From Microvirga sp. VF16 (GTDB taxonomy: Bacteria; Pseudomonadota; Alphaproteobacteria; Rhizobiales; Beijerinckiaceae): a stretch of DNA of 64,000 nt. Each line of letters begins with the position of its first letter. The first letter of the stretch is position 1. Under the pieces are notes generated by a model that saw only the letters and a list, made by a program, of their open reading frames with translations, had not been told where the DNA came from and did no database searches. Position numbers and translations under genes: made by a program. Below, in pieces: positions 1 to 9,697 of the stretch. The DNA is taken from positions 1,302,001 through 1,366,000 of the forward strand of contig NZ_CP069356.1 in the NCBI RefSeq assembly GCF_016864375.1, in the 5' to 3' direction.

Positions 1-1
1 C

Positions 2-928
2 CTGTCCGTCCTTAAGCCGGGGACGAACACATCGTTCCCCTCGCTCAAGCAGATCGACGCCGGCCTCCTGAATGTCGGTTACGCGGACGTCGGCCCCACT
101 GACGGCGCCCCGGTGATCCTTCTGCACGGTTGGCCCTACGACATTCATAGCTATGTCGATGTCGCTCCGTTGCTGGCATCCGCCGGGTACAGGGTGCTCG
201 TCCCTTATCTGCGCGGTCATGGAGCAACGCACTTTCTGTCCAGCGAGACGATCCGCAACGGTCAGCCGTCGGCGCTCGCCGTCGACCTCATTGCCTTCAT
301 GGATGCGCTCAAGATCAAGAAGGCGATCCTCGCCGGCTACGACTGGGGAGCGCGATCCGCGGATATCGTCGCGGCGCTCTGGCCGGAGCGTGTCAAAGGC
401 CTTGTCGCCGTGAGTGGCTATCTGATCGGCAGCCAGGAGGCGGGTAAGGTACCATTACCACCGAAGGCCGAGTTGGAATGGTGGTATCAGTACTATTTCG
501 CGACGGAACGCGGTCGGGTCGGCTACGAAAAATACCGGCACGATTTCGCCAAGCTGATCTGGCAGCTCGCTTCACCGAAGTGGGACTTTGACGATGCCAC
601 ATTTGACCGCAGCGCCGCAGCCTTCGAGAACCCAGACCACGTTGCCGTCGTCGTACATAACTATCGCTGGCGGCTTGGGCTGGCAGACGGCGAGCCGCCA
701 TACGATGCACTGGAAAAGAAGCTTGCCGAATTCCCGGTCGTGACCGTGCCGACCATCACGCTCGAAGGGGATGCCAATGGGGCTCCCCATCCGGATCCGG
801 CAGCCTACGCCAGGAAGTTCTCGGGCAGGTACGAACATCGGCTGATCACCGGTGGGATCGGCCACAACCTGCCGCAAGAATCGCCGCAGGCCTTCGTCGA
901 AGCGGTCTTGGATGTGGATCGGTCCTGA
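2..928 (+). CDS. alpha/beta hydrolase, epoxide hydrolase/dehalogenase-like (5' partial)
   Basis: The reading frame is open from the first bases of the window, so the N-terminus lies outside; an internal GTG at 113 is not the real start because homologous-looking sequence continues upstream (VGYADVGPTDGAPVILLHGWP). The HGWP oxyanion motif is followed by GYDWGA, which places Asp at the nucleophile elbow as in epoxide hydrolases and haloalkane dehalogenases, and by GGIGHNLPQE near the C-terminus supplying the catalytic His. Probably a soluble hydrolase of small electrophiles; the substrate cannot be told. The next gene is more than 700 bases away. Confidence 0.85.
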   Translation: MSVLKPGTNTSFPSLKQIDAGLLNVGYADVGPTDGAPVILLHGWPYDIHSYVDVAPLLASAGYRVLVPYLRGHGATHFLSSETIRNGQPSALAVDLIAFMDALKIKKAILAGYDWGARSADIVAALWPERVKGLVAVSGYLIGSQEAGKVPLPPKAELEWWYQYYFATERGRVGYEKYRHDFAKLIWQLASPKWDFDDATFDRSAAAFENPDHVAVVVHNYRWRLGLADGEPPYDALEKKLAEFPVVTVPTITLEGDANGAPHPDPAAYARKFSGRYEHRLITGGIGHNLPQESPQAFVEAVLDVDRS

Positions 929-1654
929 TCAGCATCAGCAAGGGCAGCTCTCTGAAACGCCTTCCCTTGCAGCCATGGCCTATCCAGGGATCTCATGTTG
1001 ATGGGGAATGGAATTCTTCAGCCGTTCGCGCCGTCGACGGGATACGAGCCTAATTCTGATGAGGATCGCGACTGGAACGAGAACAGACCAGTCGTGCCCA
1101 TGTTCAACTCTCTCTGACGGCTGAGATCGAAAGTTCAAGCACGATCGCGATCCCATACGATCCGAGCCTCGAGCGTCGGCTGTCCAAGCTATCGGGACTG
1201 TCGCAGGTATCTCTGCTTTGGCTGGAGGTCAGATTAACCCCAGGCAGATCCAATATCGACAGCCTTGACCTATCCTTATCGGACGACGAGCTGATAGCTG
1301 CCGTCGATTGCGTCTGTGATGCCAACCGGTCCACCCAGTCGCGACACAGACAGAAGACGATCGATATCAAGCCATGCTGGCTCGTGCCACAACTGGACGG
1401 ATGATCTTCACCGGTACGATGCGATGAAGGCTGCCACTTCGCCTTTCGCTGCTGTCGGAGCCAAGTAGGTCTTGTCGGATTCCACAATCGAAGCTCCCGC
1501 TCCCTGCGACCGTGTCTCTTGAGGTCCCGGGGCGGGCAAGGATTATTCCGTCTCGCGCAACGGTCCCGTGCCGGCTTTGAGGATTCTATGACGCAAAGCG
1601 CACCGGTACATTGCGCCTGTCGCCATTGCAGGGAGCCTCAGGAGAGCTCGCACG
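929..1654. other. intergenic region with an open frame lacking a start codon
   Basis: No gene is convincing here. A plus-strand frame is open from 1063 to the stop at 1402-1404 and reads protein-like (LSDDELIAAVDCVCDANR), but it has no ATG, GTG or TTG in frame; an ATG at 1100 is in another frame and stops at once. It may be a decayed gene or chance. Confidence 0.3.
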
Positions 1655-2479
1655 ATGTTAACGCTTCTTGTCCGCCAATTCAGATCGCCACGGCGCCTGC
1701 GGGTCTCCATCAGAGTCCTGCCGCCGCAAGCCCGATCAATGGTTCAGGCTAGACTTTTCATGAATACGAAGGCCTATATGCCTCCGACTTCGGATGGAGA
1801 GCACAATCATATCGTTGCTAAAGATCCAGACATCCCATCTCGAGGCAACCTTGCATGGTTTCTGCGAGCCATCGCCATCACCGTTATTTTGCTTCTGGCG
1901 CTCGTCCAAGCCCCGCGGGCTCACGCGGATGAATCCCATCAGGGGGATGAAGCAGCGTGGATTCCGACAGCGGATCAGATCGTTCAGCCGACGGCAGCCT
2001 GGAATGAATTCTGCGTGCGCATGGCAGCCGAGTGTGCAGTCGACCCGTCTGAGACTGAAAGGATTCAACTCACGGATCAGGTCTGGAAGACGATCATAAC
2101 CGTCAACAAGCACGTCAATACCATGGTTTCTCCCCGTGAAGACATCAGTCACTGGGGCGTGATCGACCGCTGGGATTATCCGGCCGACGGCTATGGTGAC
2201 TGTGAGGATTACCAGCTACTCAAGCGCCGCATCCTGGTGGACGCTGGTCTCTCACGCCGCGCACTGCGCATGGTCGTCGTGCTGGATGAGAACCGCGAGG
2301 GCCATGCTGTGCTGATGGCCCGCACGGACCGCGGCGACTTCATCCTCGACAACAATAGGAACGAGGTGCTGCTGTGGTATCGGACCGGTTACGTCTACAT
2401 CAAGAGTGAAGGTAACAAGAGCCTCGACTGGGTTTCGCTTGGAGGGCACGTTTTGGTAACTTCGTCGACAGGCCAGTAG
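1655..2479 (+). CDS. transglutaminase-like cysteine peptidase (BTLCP, peptidase C93 type)
   Basis: The C-terminal half carries the BTLCP pattern: GDCEDYQLLKR with the catalytic Cys, EGHAVLMART with His, and FILDNNRNEV with Asp. A hydrophobic segment ending in QAPRAHA-DE (about residues 71-92 from the first ATG) is a signal peptide or anchor, so the enzyme should act in the periplasm. The start at 1655 has a good AGGAGA site 9 bases upstream; ATG 1760 would give a more usual signal peptide. In other proteobacteria this family includes LapG-like proteases, usually next to a GGDEF/EAL LapD-type protein, which is absent here. The substrate is unknown. Confidence 0.82.
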   Translation: MLTLLVRQFRSPRRLRVSIRVLPPQARSMVQARLFMNTKAYMPPTSDGEHNHIVAKDPDIPSRGNLAWFLRAIAITVILLLALVQAPRAHADESHQGDEAAWIPTADQIVQPTAAWNEFCVRMAAECAVDPSETERIQLTDQVWKTIITVNKHVNTMVSPREDISHWGVIDRWDYPADGYGDCEDYQLLKRRILVDAGLSRRALRMVVVLDENREGHAVLMARTDRGDFILDNNRNEVLLWYRTGYVYIKSEGNKSLDWVSLGGHVLVTSSTGQ

Positions 2480-2616
2480 CCGAAACAGCACGCACTCCAA
2501 AAACCGCAGAGTCTGGGCAGCAAAGTCGCAAGAACATGACGGCTGGAGAGAGCTGGTGACTGGCAGGCGAGTGCAGATGTCTTGGCTTTTAGTAAAACGG
2601 GTTAGAGGATCTTATT

Positions 2617-3267
2617 ATGCTATTGGTTGGTTCCATTTTGGCAGGAATCGCAAGAGTCGCCGGTCACTCTTCTATGACGGACAAGTTGTCGCGGATTGTT
2701 CGCCGCCAGACTCCTCATTCTACCAGCGGTAACGATCTTCCGTATGCAAAGAGGTTTCTGACTCTCGACATCACGAATCCGAACTCGGGCGAGACCCATT
2801 CCCTCGGATTGTATCTGATGGCGCATCCCGCCTCCTCGCATGGCACACGAGTTTACGGGGCCACGATCGTCGACGAGAACTCCATTGCCTGGTCAGCCCG
2901 GCTCATCACAGACGGCCGCGGTTGTCTGGTGGTCTTTGTTGGCGACACAAGCGGCTCAAATATACAGTTCGATGTGAAGCCTTGGTCCCGAAGAATTGCG
3001 ATCATCGGTTCGCTTCCGGAAGCGATTGCATTCTCGAGCGACAACGGCACAACCGCCATCTGCGTCCGGCAGTATTGCGACGCGGCGAGATTGATCATCG
3101 ACGCGGAAAAACCGGCCACCCGCTCGGACATCAACCGGGTCCGCCGGCGCGTAGCCAAGCTCCTCCACCCTGACCTGGGCTCGGCCATCGAGGTTGCCTG
3201 TCGAGCCCGTGCCATGGCGCTAATGAACGCGGAACTGGACGAACTCAGCTCCAGGGTTGCAGCATGA
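2617..3267 (+). CDS. hypothetical protein with J-domain-like C-terminus
   Basis: 216 residues; ATG is preceded by AGAGGA. Most of the protein is unrecognised, with beta-rich stretches (LVVFVGDTSG, SIAWSARLITDGRG). The last about 50 residues (SDINRVRRRVAKLLHPDLG then ARAMALMNAELDEL) look like helices II and III of a J-domain with the HPD tripeptide between them. This suggests a DnaK co-chaperone-like tail, but the J-domain is placed C-terminally and helix I is not evident. The match is read by eye and is weak. Confidence 0.65.
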   Translation: MLLVGSILAGIARVAGHSSMTDKLSRIVRRQTPHSTSGNDLPYAKRFLTLDITNPNSGETHSLGLYLMAHPASSHGTRVYGATIVDENSIAWSARLITDGRGCLVVFVGDTSGSNIQFDVKPWSRRIAIIGSLPEAIAFSSDNGTTAICVRQYCDAARLIIDAEKPATRSDINRVRRRVAKLLHPDLGSAIEVACRARAMALMNAELDELSSRVAA

Positions 3268-3480
3268 GTGACAGCCAAGCTTGGAAGGATCCACCGACGT
3301 GGCTCAAGTGCAAACTACGGGCAATTAAGGGTGAAGTTCCCATTTCCGCAAAGATCGTCGAAGTGGCGAGAGTGCGGAATAGCTCTTGCTCTGGTGGACA
3401 TTAACAATACCCGCCGTGGAAAGATAATGACGTTATAGCAGCCTAGGGTGAAAACTGGTTGAACACCTATTGAGACTGAT

Positions 3481-4788
3481 TTAGCTGGCCATGAGAGGCT
3501 CGCTGGGCGTTCTCTCGCAGATCCACTTCATCGACTTCCGCGCACGTTGAGCGAACGGCTTGTCGAAGTCGCGGGGCTGCGTGATCGACAGTTGCAGGCA
3601 GACGCTCTGGGCCGGCAGGACCTGGCACCAGTCATGGATCAGCTGTTTGTACGACCGTCCCACCGCCCGGATGTTGCGGTCGAGATCGTACAGGCCGAGT
3701 GGGTTGACGGTGCCGTTCTCCTCCCGCAGGGCGGTATCCCAGTCGACCTGATCGGTGAGCGAGTACCACGTGAAGCCGATCATCGGCACGCCGGAGTTGC
3801 GCACGCGCAGAACGTTGGACCACTCCTTCCAGAGCCACTTGACCGCCTCATCGCCACTCGGGCCTTCTTTGACGTTCGTCTCCGTGTGCATCACCGGCAG
3901 CCTGTAGCGGTCATGGTACTGCCGCGTGATCTCGGCATAGCCGAAGACCTCGTCCGAGGCGCTAGAGTGGCCGTTGGCCGAGACGAGGTGCTCGTTGGTC
4001 ACGTAGTAGTCGTTGCCCATGATGCAGTGGCGCTTGAGGTTGGCCCTTATAAAGAATTCGTACTCGTCCCGGCTCATGCCGTTGTCCATGAGGTAGACGA
4101 ACATGTCCGAGTCCACCCGCCGGCTGTAGTTGAGATCGAGCGGGAGAAAGCGGCGGGCGTTGTAGAACTCGGCAAGCGGGATCGCGCCGGGGCAGTCCGG
4201 GTGGAAGTGCTCCGAGGACTCGCTCTGGATGAAGATGGCATCCGCACGCACGTCGAGGATCACCCCCATGGCGAGCACATTGGCCTTGACGATGTGCTTC
4301 AGGGCGGTGACGAAAGCCTGGTCGCTTTGCATCTGCTCGTTCCACCAGCCATAGGCAGCTGAGAACGCGGCGCAAACGAACATCTCGTTGACCGGCGTGT
4401 AGAACTGGACCCAGGGAAAGCGCTCGGCAAAAGCCTGCGCATACCCGGCGAAGAGTTCGGGAAACTCGGGGTTCTGGAAATTGCCGATCCAGTCCGGCAC
4501 GCCGAAATGGCACAGGTCGACGATCGGCACGACGTTACGCCGATAGAGTTCGCCGAAGGTTTGGTCGCAGAAGTCCCAGTCGTAGCGCCCGTGCCCGAGC
4601 CAAGTCGTGTGGATCGGCGGACCGTAGCGGAGATAGTGGATCCCGACCTCGTCGAGTAGATCAAAGTCCGTCTTCCAGAGGGTGTAGTGTCCGCACTTCT
4701 CCATCTCATCGATGCGGGTCCGACCGCCGTTGATCGTGGGATAGCTGTTCTCGATCCCCGTGGCGAACAGAAACGTTGAAGCGGTCAT
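3481..4788 (-). CDS. glycoside hydrolase family 1-like protein
   Basis: 435 residues with a GGAG site before the ATG. TPVNE (Glu about 135) matches the GH1 acid/base motif T-x-N-E, and MHTETN (Glu about 303) sits where the nucleophile motif is expected; GFTWYSLTDQVDW resembles the GH1 sugar-binding WSL.D..EW segment. No signal peptide, so probably cytosolic. It is close to divergent family members annotated as beta-glucosidase-like or dTDP-4-dehydrorhamnose reductase-associated; the real substrate is not evident. It lies downstream of the FAD oxidoreductase on the same strand, 133 bases away. Confidence 0.82.
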   Translation of the reverse strand: MTASTFLFATGIENSYPTINGGRTRIDEMEKCGHYTLWKTDFDLLDEVGIHYLRYGPPIHTTWLGHGRYDWDFCDQTFGELYRRNVVPIVDLCHFGVPDWIGNFQNPEFPELFAGYAQAFAERFPWVQFYTPVNEMFVCAAFSAAYGWWNEQMQSDQAFVTALKHIVKANVLAMGVILDVRADAIFIQSESSEHFHPDCPGAIPLAEFYNARRFLPLDLNYSRRVDSDMFVYLMDNGMSRDEYEFFIRANLKRHCIMGNDYYVTNEHLVSANGHSSASDEVFGYAEITRQYHDRYRLPVMHTETNVKEGPSGDEAVKWLWKEWSNVLRVRNSGVPMIGFTWYSLTDQVDWDTALREENGTVNPLGLYDLDRNIRAVGRSYKQLIHDWCQVLPAQSVCLQLSITQPRDFDKPFAQRARKSMKWICERTPSEPLMAS

Positions 4789-4921
4789 GTTCGGTCTCCT
4801 GTGTCCTGCTCGAACCCGGACCTTGAGCCAATGTGGAGTTTGCGCTTCGCGGCTTGGTCGGTCAAAACCTGTTCGCCCGTGCTAAGCGACACCGCAGCGG
4901 CGATACTGAACCGAGAACGGT

Positions 4922-6613
4922 TTATTGCAACATGGTCTCGCTGTAGACCTTGGTCAGAATCGTGTCTTTCGTCAGGAATGAATGGAGCGCGGCCACCACC
5001 TGTGCCCCTTCGCCCACCGCCGCGGCCACCCGCTTCACCGAACCGGAACGGACATCCCCGACGGTGAAGACGCCGGTGAGGCTCGTCTCCAATGGCCTCC
5101 GGCCCGGAGCCACATCGGCTCCGGTCAGAACGAAACCTTTGGGGTCCAGCGCCACTTGCGACGATTCCAGCCATTGAGTGTTAGGCGAAGCACCAATGAA
5201 TAAGAACAGATGCCGCATCGGCTGGCGGATTTCCTCCCCAGTTGCCAGGCGCCAGCGGACCGCCTCCAGCCGGCCTGGCTGTCCTTCCAGCTCGGTGACT
5301 TGAACTTGGGTGATGATCTCCACATTGGGAAGAGCTTCGATCCGGTCGACGAGATAGCGCGACATGCTCGTCCCAAGATCCCGCCCCCGGACGAGCAGCC
5401 ACACCTTCGCCACTTGGCTAGCAAGGTAGACCACGGCCTGACCCGCGGAATTGCCGCCGCCGACGAGGGCAATCTCCTGGCCGGAGCAGAGCTTCCCTTC
5501 CAAAGGCGAGGCCCAATAGTGCACGCACGCGCCTTCGAACCGCTCCAGGTCCGGAACATCAAGCCGCCGGTAGCGGGCGCCCGTAGCGATCACCACAGAC
5601 CGGGCGCGGGCTTTCTCGCCATTGAGCAGATGCACCACGTATGGACCGCCTCCTGATATGCCGCCCTCAAGCCCAACGGCCTCGTCCGGTATCGCCATCT
5701 CGGCCCCGAACTTCTGGGCCTGTGTGTAGGCGCGAGCCATCAACGCCATGCCGGTAATTCCGGTCGGAAAGCCCAAATAGTTCTCGATTCGGGTAGAGGC
5801 GCCCGCTTGGCCGCCGAACGCGCGGCAGTCGAGCACCAGGACGGATAAGCCTTCGGACGCGGCGTAGACGGCGGTGGCAAGTCCCGCGGGCCCCGCCCCA
5901 ACGACAACCACATCACAGATCCGGTTTGGATCGAGCGCCCCCACCAGTCCGATGCAGCGGGCCAATTCGAACTCGGTGGGGTTGCGCAGCAATTGGCCAC
6001 TTGGACACAGGATAATCGGCAGATGTTCCGAAGCGATATGAAACCGCTCAATCAGTGTCCCCGCTGCAGGATCGCCCATGGGATCCAATCTCTTGTACGG
6101 ATGGCCATTGCGGGCCAGGAAATTCTCGAGCCGCAACACATTGCCATCATCGGCCTGTCCAATGATCAGCGGTCCGCCGACTCCTGCTTCGATCAAGCCG
6201 ACACGCCGCAGGATCAAAGCTCGCATGATCTGCTCTCCAAGTTCCGCCTCGGCCACCAGAAGCCCCCGGAGGCGCTCGGGGGGAATGATCAGGGCCTCCA
6301 CCGGCTCCAGAGCATGGGCGTCCACGAGAGCCGGATGCCCAGATAGTTGAGCCAGTTCGCCCGTGAACCCACCGGGACCATATGTGATGATCGGCTCCTG
6401 CTGGCCTGTTTCGTCATACCGGGTCACCGCGACCTTGCCGGTCAGGATGACGGCGAGGCCATAACCCGCCTCCCCGCTCCGGACCAGAGGCTCATGAGCG
6501 CGGTAGCGCTGGACCTCGCCAAACCGGTACAGGCGCATCATCTCGGCTGGCTTGAGGATGGGAAACATCTGGTCCCGGCGCGTGGTGATGGTGGATTGCG
6601 TCAGCGAGGGCAT
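4922..6613 (-). CDS. cyclic nucleotide-binding domain/FAD-dependent oxidoreductase fusion
   Basis: 563 residues, start supported by AAGGAGAGG. Domains in order: a cyclic-nucleotide-binding/Crp-like beta roll (about 20-140, with GLAVILTGKVAVTRYDE), a thioredoxin/glutaredoxin-fold-like segment (about 150-225), then a thioredoxin-reductase-like flavoprotein with FAD motif VVVGAGPAGLATAVYAASEG and NAD(P) motif VGGGNSAGQAVVYLA. The CxxC redox pair normally just before the NADPH motif is absent; only one Cys is there (EGKLCSGQE), so it is not a true thioredoxin reductase. The fusion suggests that cyclic nucleotide gates flavin chemistry. A broken nucleotide cyclase gene lies 1.6 kb away. Confidence 0.9.
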   Translation of the reverse strand: MPSLTQSTITTRRDQMFPILKPAEMMRLYRFGEVQRYRAHEPLVRSGEAGYGLAVILTGKVAVTRYDETGQQEPIITYGPGGFTGELAQLSGHPALVDAHALEPVEALIIPPERLRGLLVAEAELGEQIMRALILRRVGLIEAGVGGPLIIGQADDGNVLRLENFLARNGHPYKRLDPMGDPAAGTLIERFHIASEHLPIILCPSGQLLRNPTEFELARCIGLVGALDPNRICDVVVVGAGPAGLATAVYAASEGLSVLVLDCRAFGGQAGASTRIENYLGFPTGITGMALMARAYTQAQKFGAEMAIPDEAVGLEGGISGGGPYVVHLLNGEKARARSVVIATGARYRRLDVPDLERFEGACVHYWASPLEGKLCSGQEIALVGGGNSAGQAVVYLASQVAKVWLLVRGRDLGTSMSRYLVDRIEALPNVEIITQVQVTELEGQPGRLEAVRWRLATGEEIRQPMRHLFLFIGASPNTQWLESSQVALDPKGFVLTGADVAPGRRPLETSLTGVFTVGDVRSGSVKRVAAAVGEGAQVVAALHSFLTKDTILTKVYSETMLQ

Positions 6614-6810
6614 GACAGCCTCTCCTTCTCAGGTAGGTGGGCCTTGATCACCTGGTCCTGGGTCGCTAACTGCTCAAAGCAGCCCTGCTGCCTCAGCGAT
6701 AGGTGGGAGCGGCCCACAGCATCAAAAGCGGACACCGGGCGGCCATCAGGACATCGGCTCGCGAGATAAGCCTGTCGCGCGTAGCATTTACGTCCTGCAA
6801 CGCGGCAGCC

Positions 6811-7075
6811 TCAATTCAAGGGTTTCAGGTCTCCCAGCACGGTGGGGATCAGTTCCGAGACGGTCGGATGAATGGGAACAGCCCATTGCAGCACCGGATA
6901 GGTCGCTCTCGCATTCATAATGTCCAGGATGCCGTGAATCGCCTCGTCGCCCCACCCCCAGGATCTGCTTCGTGTCCGCGTCGGCGACCACCTTCATGAA
7001 GCCCTTGGTCTCCCCGGCCAGGGAGGGACCCGCCTGTCCGGTCCCGATGATGATGGCGTCGAAGACTTGGGTCAT
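6811..7075 (-). pseudogene. internally deleted and frameshifted pyridine nucleotide-disulfide oxidoreductase
   Basis: The sequence starts like a mercuric-reductase-type flavoprotein (MTQVFDAIIIGTGQAGPSLAG) and jumps directly to the C-terminal dimerisation domain (ETKGFMKVVADADTKQILG). One base later it continues in another frame as GGDEAIHGILDIMNARATYP through to VLGDLKPLN and a stop. About 350-400 residues between the FAD motif and the dimerisation domain are missing and a second lesion is a one-base shift in a run of G. It is a dead remnant of a family otherwise about 450-470 residues long. Confidence 0.85.
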
Positions 7076-7182
7076 GGCACGAGCCTGCGATGAGTGCCGC
7101 ACTGAGGATCGCAATGATGTCTTTCAGTGGGCGACACGTTGATCCTGTCCGAACGGCAAGCGGTAGGCCACCGGGCCAGTGC

Positions 7183-7839
7183 TCATGAGGGCAGCGGCTT
7201 GCCGGCCTGCTCGCGCACGATGTACTCGGCGTACCAGTCCGGCCAACCCTCATTATGCTGGCCGGTTCGCTTCTCGTGCTCCCCATGTGCGGCCGCCGCC
7301 CGGCGGAGCGCAGCCGCGAGTTTGGCCGCCGAGGTGAAGGTCGTGTCAGCCGCATCGACGCGTCCGGGCAGTCGCGCGGTGATTTCCTGCAAGAGCCAGC
7401 TATTACCATCCGGGTCACTGAACGTGGCGAATGAGTTGTAACTGCGCCGCTCCGGATCCGGTCCGCTCAGGGGACCCTCCCCGACGGCGGCACGGTGGAA
7501 CACATCGCTCACATCGACACCGCGCTCGACGAGTTCGGCGCGCGCCGCCTCGATGTCGGACACGACGAGATACATTCGCTGTGCCGAACCCGGCTCGGCG
7601 GACGTGACGCCCTTGCCGAAGTGGATCGAGCACGGCGAGCCAGAAGGCGTAAATTGTACGACCCGAAATGCCTCGCCCTTGACGAAGTCGGCGTCGAGCC
7701 TCCACCCTAAGCCGTCGTAGAATCGCTTGGCCCGATCGACGTCCGCAACAGGGATGACGATGACCTCGAGCTTCATATCGACCGCTCGCACTCGCGGAGG
7801 CTCGGTTGCGGGTTCATCATGTACCTGAGTACTGCTCAT
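7183..7839 (-). CDS. VOC (glyoxalase/bleomycin resistance) family protein
   Basis: 218 residues from the ATG at 7839, which has a TAAGGAG site; an upstream in-frame ATG lacks one. The VOC fold is seen as MKLEVIVIPVADVDRAKRFY, then YLVVSDIEAARAELVERGV and FSDPDGNSWLLQEIT. A C-terminal extension (about residues 155-218) ends in WPDWYAEYIVREQAGKPLP, a helical tail found in some stand-alone members of this family. The metal-ligand set is incomplete by eye, so the reaction (dioxygenase, isomerase or binding) is unassigned. Confidence 0.85.
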   Translation of the reverse strand: MSSTQVHDEPATEPPRVRAVDMKLEVIVIPVADVDRAKRFYDGLGWRLDADFVKGEAFRVVQFTPSGSPCSIHFGKGVTSAEPGSAQRMYLVVSDIEAARAELVERGVDVSDVFHRAAVGEGPLSGPDPERRSYNSFATFSDPDGNSWLLQEITARLPGRVDAADTTFTSAAKLAAALRRAAAAHGEHEKRTGQHNEGWPDWYAEYIVREQAGKPLPS

Positions 7840-8220
7840 GTCTGGCTCCTTAGGTATGGGTGCCTTGAGAGTGGCAATAAACATCCACGCGCGTGAACCA
7901 CAGCAGAGGCACACCGTCGGACCGATTACGCTATCGGATGACGCAAACTATGCGGCACAGGAGTGACTTCGACAAAGCTGTCGATCAAAAAATGGCTCGT
8001 CGGGAGCCAAGGTCCAACACGAGGACTTGAACGAACTTGAATAGGATACGCCTTCTCACCTTGGTGGGAAAGCGGCATAGGTTCGGTCGCTGCGGTCCTT
8101 CGAACGTCGGTTCACCGCTTCAATGCGGAAGTAGACTGACTTCCGTCTTATGCAAGGACTGCCGTTACGCGGGGTTGTGTCATATCAGGGCTGGCCGAAT
8201 AATCGTCGGGAGTGCTTCGA
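7840..8220. other. intergenic region, nothing recognised
   Basis: About 380 bases between a minus-strand VOC gene and the plus-strand cyclase pseudogene. It presumably holds both promoters; no RNA gene, repeat or credible small gene was seen. Confidence 0.4.
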
Positions 8221-9411
8221 ATGAGTTTGCTGCATCCGTCCGGCATCCGCAACGCACAGGTGGGATACGCCATGCCCCATCAGCGCATCTCCGACTTTAA
8301 TGTCGTCGACTTCGCCACGTGGCTGGTTGGCGCGGCACGTGTGGCTCTCTCCCCCGTCGAGATCGTTGCCCAAACCTGCGAACGGCTCGTGGCCGCAGGC
8401 ATTCCGCTCTGGCGGGTTCGGATCGGACAGCGGCTGATCAATCCGCTGATCGGTGCCTGGGGGGTGATCTGGATGCGCGAAACCGGAGCCGAAGAGTACA
8501 CCGTTCCCCGCCGTGTCCTGGCGACAAGCTCATTCACCGGCAGCCCCTTCGAGCAGGTCATCAAGACGCGAACCCGCTTCCAGCGTTCCCTGGGAGACCT
8601 CGATCCAGCCCATGACCATCCGGTGCTCTTCGAACTCGCTGCGGATGGCAGCACCGATTACCTGGCCCTCCCGATCGTCTATGGAGACGGCTCGGTGCAA
8701 GGGGCTGCGTTCACCACCGATGCTCCCGGCGGATTCGGCCCGGCAGCCATGGCCTTCATCGAGGAGCTCAGTCCCTTTTTAGCGGCGGCGCCATCCGCCG
8801 CGGTGATCAGGTGGCCATCGAAGCGGCCGTGCTGCTGACCGATCTGCGCGGGTACACTGCCCTCTCCGAACAGTTACCTCCCTATGAGCTGCTGGAGCGC
8901 CTGGGCCAGTACCAGGAGTTGGTGGTTAGCGCGGTGCAGGCCGAGGGTGGGGACGTGCTGAAGTTCATCGGTGACGGCGTGCTGGCCATCTTTCGAGTTG
9001 AGGAGGGTGGATGGGAGCAGGCGTGCGCTCGCGCGTCGGTCATTGGAGGCGGCCCTGCTCGGGGCCGAGCCGATCGCAGGGCTACGGTTTGTTGGCTGCC
9101 TGCACGTCGGCTCCGTGATCTATGGCAATATCGGCAGCCCGGATCGGCTGGACTTCACGGTCGTGGGTCCCACGGTCAACTTCGTCAGCCGGCTGGAGTC
9201 AGTCGCCAAGAGCGCGAACGCGGCCGCGGCGTGTTCCCGGGAGGTGGCGGCCTGCTTTCCGGCGGAGACCACACGGCGGCTTGGAACCTTCGTGCTACCG
9301 GGGATCCCGGACGCGCAGGCGATTTTCGAGCTGGTCTCACCCGGCAGTGGTCCTTTGGGGGACCAAGAGGCTGGCTCCGAGCTCAAGCCCAGAAGAGAGC
9401 CGGGAGGTTAA
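8221..9411 (+). pseudogene. class III adenylate/guanylate cyclase, frameshifted
   Basis: The gene is spread over three frame segments. The first (8221 to about 8785) encodes an N-terminal sensor region (ISDFNVVDFATWLVGAARV ... FIEELSPFLAA). The second (about 8785-9035) resumes with GGAIRRGDQVAIEAAVLLTD and the cyclase core LLTDLRGYTALSEQ and GDVLKFIGDGVLAIF, which carry the metal-binding Asp residues. The third (about 9035-9411) gives FVGCLHVGSVIYGNIGSPDR and FTVVGPTVNFVSRLE. The first junction probably includes a deletion between sensor and catalytic domain. As it stands no active cyclase can be made. Confidence 0.85.
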
Positions 9412-9472
9412 TCTGGTTGATAGCGGAGCGTCCGACATCGTCGCAAAAAGGCTCCGGCCCGAGGGAAAGATC

Positions 9473-9697
9473 ATGCCGCGCTACGTCTTCAATGCATCGA
9501 GTGGCATCTGCTTTGTGCAGGAGTTCGAGATCCACCATCTCCCCGATCTGGAGACCGCCTGGCGCGAGGCTCACCGGGTCGCCAGGCACTTTCGGGCCTA
9601 CTTGCCCCGCCGCCTCCGACAGGAGAATCTGACCGTCGAGATTGTAGAGGAGACGGGCCAAGAGTTTGCGATCTTGCGGTTGGAAGCGCCCTTCTAA
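9473..9697 (+). CDS. DUF6894-like small protein
   Basis: 74 residues beginning MPRYVFNASSG with the pattern of the DUF6894 family: an N-terminal beta strand, then a helix (LPDLETAWREAHRVARHF), then a beta-rich end (LTVEIVEETGQEFAILRLEA). The family is small, cytosolic and of unknown function. Four more related genes occur in this window (40961, 44318, 50226 and 50972). This copy lacks the usual D-x-x-G turn after the first strand and is the most divergent. Confidence 0.65.
   Translation: MPRYVFNASSGICFVQEFEIHHLPDLETAWREAHRVARHFRAYLPRRLRQENLTVEIVEETGQEFAILRLEAPF

Noticed and set aside
1104..1487. 127-residue minus-strand open frame
   Set aside because: Ser/Arg-rich, no motif and no ribosome site; the opposite strand reads more protein-like.
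3547..4362. 271-residue plus-strand frame opposite the GH1 gene
   Set aside because: Mirror of a clear GH1 gene; Val/His/Arg-rich composition typical of the reverse strand of GC-rich DNA.
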